A stretch of DNA of 64,000 nucleotides from Chryseobacterium sp. MA9 (lineage in GTDB: Bacteria > Bacteroidota > Bacteroidia > Flavobacteriales > Weeksellaceae), in contig NZ_CP075170.1 in the NCBI RefSeq assembly GCF_024399315.1, forward strand, positions 2,170,001-2,234,000. Reading direction: 5' to 3'. A model generated the notes under the pieces. That model made no database searches, was not told the DNA's origin, and saw nothing but the letters and a program-made list of their open reading frames with translations. Of this stretch, positions 63,532 through 64,000 are shown piece by piece; the first letter of the stretch is position 1, and each line of letters begins with the position of its first letter. Made by a program: the position numbers and the translations under genes.

Positions 63532-64000
63532 ATGAATTCAATCAAAATAATTCTTACAGGAGCTACAGGGATGGTAGGAGAAGGCGTTTTAATGGAATGT
63601 CTTGAGAATCCCAATGTTTCCGAAATCCTCAGCATAAGCAGAAAACCTTGTGGAAAATCGCATCACAAGCTGAAAGAATACCTTGTCCCGGACTTTTTAT
63701 CCATAGACATTCATGATGAAAAACTGAAAGGCTATGATGCCTGTTTTTTCTGTGCAGGAATCAGCAGTATAGGCATGAATGAAGAAGATTACACCAGAAT
63801 TACTTACGATACAACCTTACACTTTGCAAAAGCTGTTTTGAACCAAAATCCGGATATGGTTTTCAATTATGTTTCAGGGGCAAGCACAGACAGCACAGAG
63901 AGTGGAAAAATGATGTGGGCAAGAGTAAAAGGCAAAACTGAAAATGATCTGAAAAAGATGAATTTCAAAGGGGCTTATAATTTCCGTCCCGGATTCATGA
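63532..64000 (+). CDS. NAD(P)-binding epimerase/SDR-like protein, 5' part
   Basis: The first 156 codons of a gene that runs out of the window, from ATG 63532. It opens IKIILTGATGMVGEGVLMECLEN, the Rossmann G-x-x-G-x-x-G of atypical short-chain reductases. The middle reads DACFFCAGISSIGMNEEDYTRITYD and VSGASTDSTESGKMMWARVKGKTENDL. Its Lys in RVKGKTE takes the place of the usual Y-x-x-x-K, as in NmrA/YbjT-like proteins. The substrate is unknown. Confidence 0.8.
   Translation, partial: MNSIKIILTGATGMVGEGVLMECLENPNVSEILSISRKPCGKSHHKLKEYLVPDFLSIDIHDEKLKGYDACFFCAGISSIGMNEEDYTRITYDTTLHFAKAVLNQNPDMVFNYVSGASTDSTESGKMMWARVKGKTENDLKKMNFKGAYNFRPGFM

Noticed and set aside
1..64000. tRNA, rRNA, tmRNA or riboswitch genes
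   Set aside because: None of the usual conserved cores was seen in any intergenic stretch; a covariance search would be needed to exclude small RNAs.

Overview
The window looks like a chromosomal segment of a Bacteroidota species of the family Weeksellaceae, most likely Chryseobacterium. The signs are: low GC with short AT-rich spacers; promoters of the TAnnTTTG type; GLPGLI-family proteins; a T9SS-sorted metalloprotease; a TonB receptor operon; Hint-bearing YD/RHS toxins; and a three-subunit Bacteroidota-type succinate dehydrogenase. The genus is inferred from protein style, not from a database search. I saw no rRNA, tRNA, intact insertion sequence or CRISPR array.

Layout. 0-2.4 kb: the end of a VOC protein, a GNAT acetyltransferase, an eight-cysteine double-glycine peptide, a Crp-type regulator and a glycolipid-binding-like protein. 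2.4-7.1 kb: a decayed RHS/YD toxin gene with three in-frame stops, followed by an array of three toxin-immunity cassettes. Each cassette begins with a copy of the last 68-80 bp of the Hint domain. 7.1-13.7 kb: a dehydrogenase remnant, an alpha/beta hydrolase, malate dehydrogenase, a bacteriophytochrome-heme oxygenase operon and an Ntn amide hydrolase. 13.9-19.9 kb: porin, DASS dicarboxylate transporter and sdhCAB, a C4-dicarboxylate uptake and oxidation operon. 19.9-23.3 kb: a cyclase gene broken by a nonsense codon, a GG-peptide/GLPGLI pair and a membrane protein.

23.3-27.3 kb is accessory-looking. It has a three-gene overlapping operon (DUF4747-like protein, multi-pass membrane protein, NA37 nucleoid-associated protein) with a base-composition break inside the NA37 gene. 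Next to it is a tandem duplication of a two-gene unit (tiny membrane protein plus helical protein). 27.4-31.7 kb: lipoprotein, thioredoxin, AraC regulator, DoxX, cupin and a DUF1624-like acyltransferase. 31.9-38.8 kb: a TonB receptor / DUF4876 / DUF6850 / cytochrome c peroxidase operon with a possible Fur box. 39-41.4 kb: DUF3291, HxlR regulator and an erythromycin-esterase-like protein.

41.5-56.7 kb is a class I lanthipeptide locus. One long minus-strand operon encodes a carboxypeptidase-regulatory-like protein, GLPGLI, two precursors, LanC, a split LanB, a C39-peptidase ABC exporter and an HlyD adaptor. Opposite lie a membrane-anchored TPR/AraC regulator, a third precursor (54164..54331) and a prolyl oligopeptidase. 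The two outward transcription units carry the same 21-bp near-palindrome exactly 32 bp upstream of their -7 boxes, which suggests one regulon. 56.7-64 kb: dnaK, an M43 metalloprotease, ppk1-ppx and the start of an NAD-binding epimerase-like gene.

The least described parts are the Hint-tail toxin cassette array, the NA37/DUF4747-like module and the lanthipeptide regulon with its divergent third precursor.
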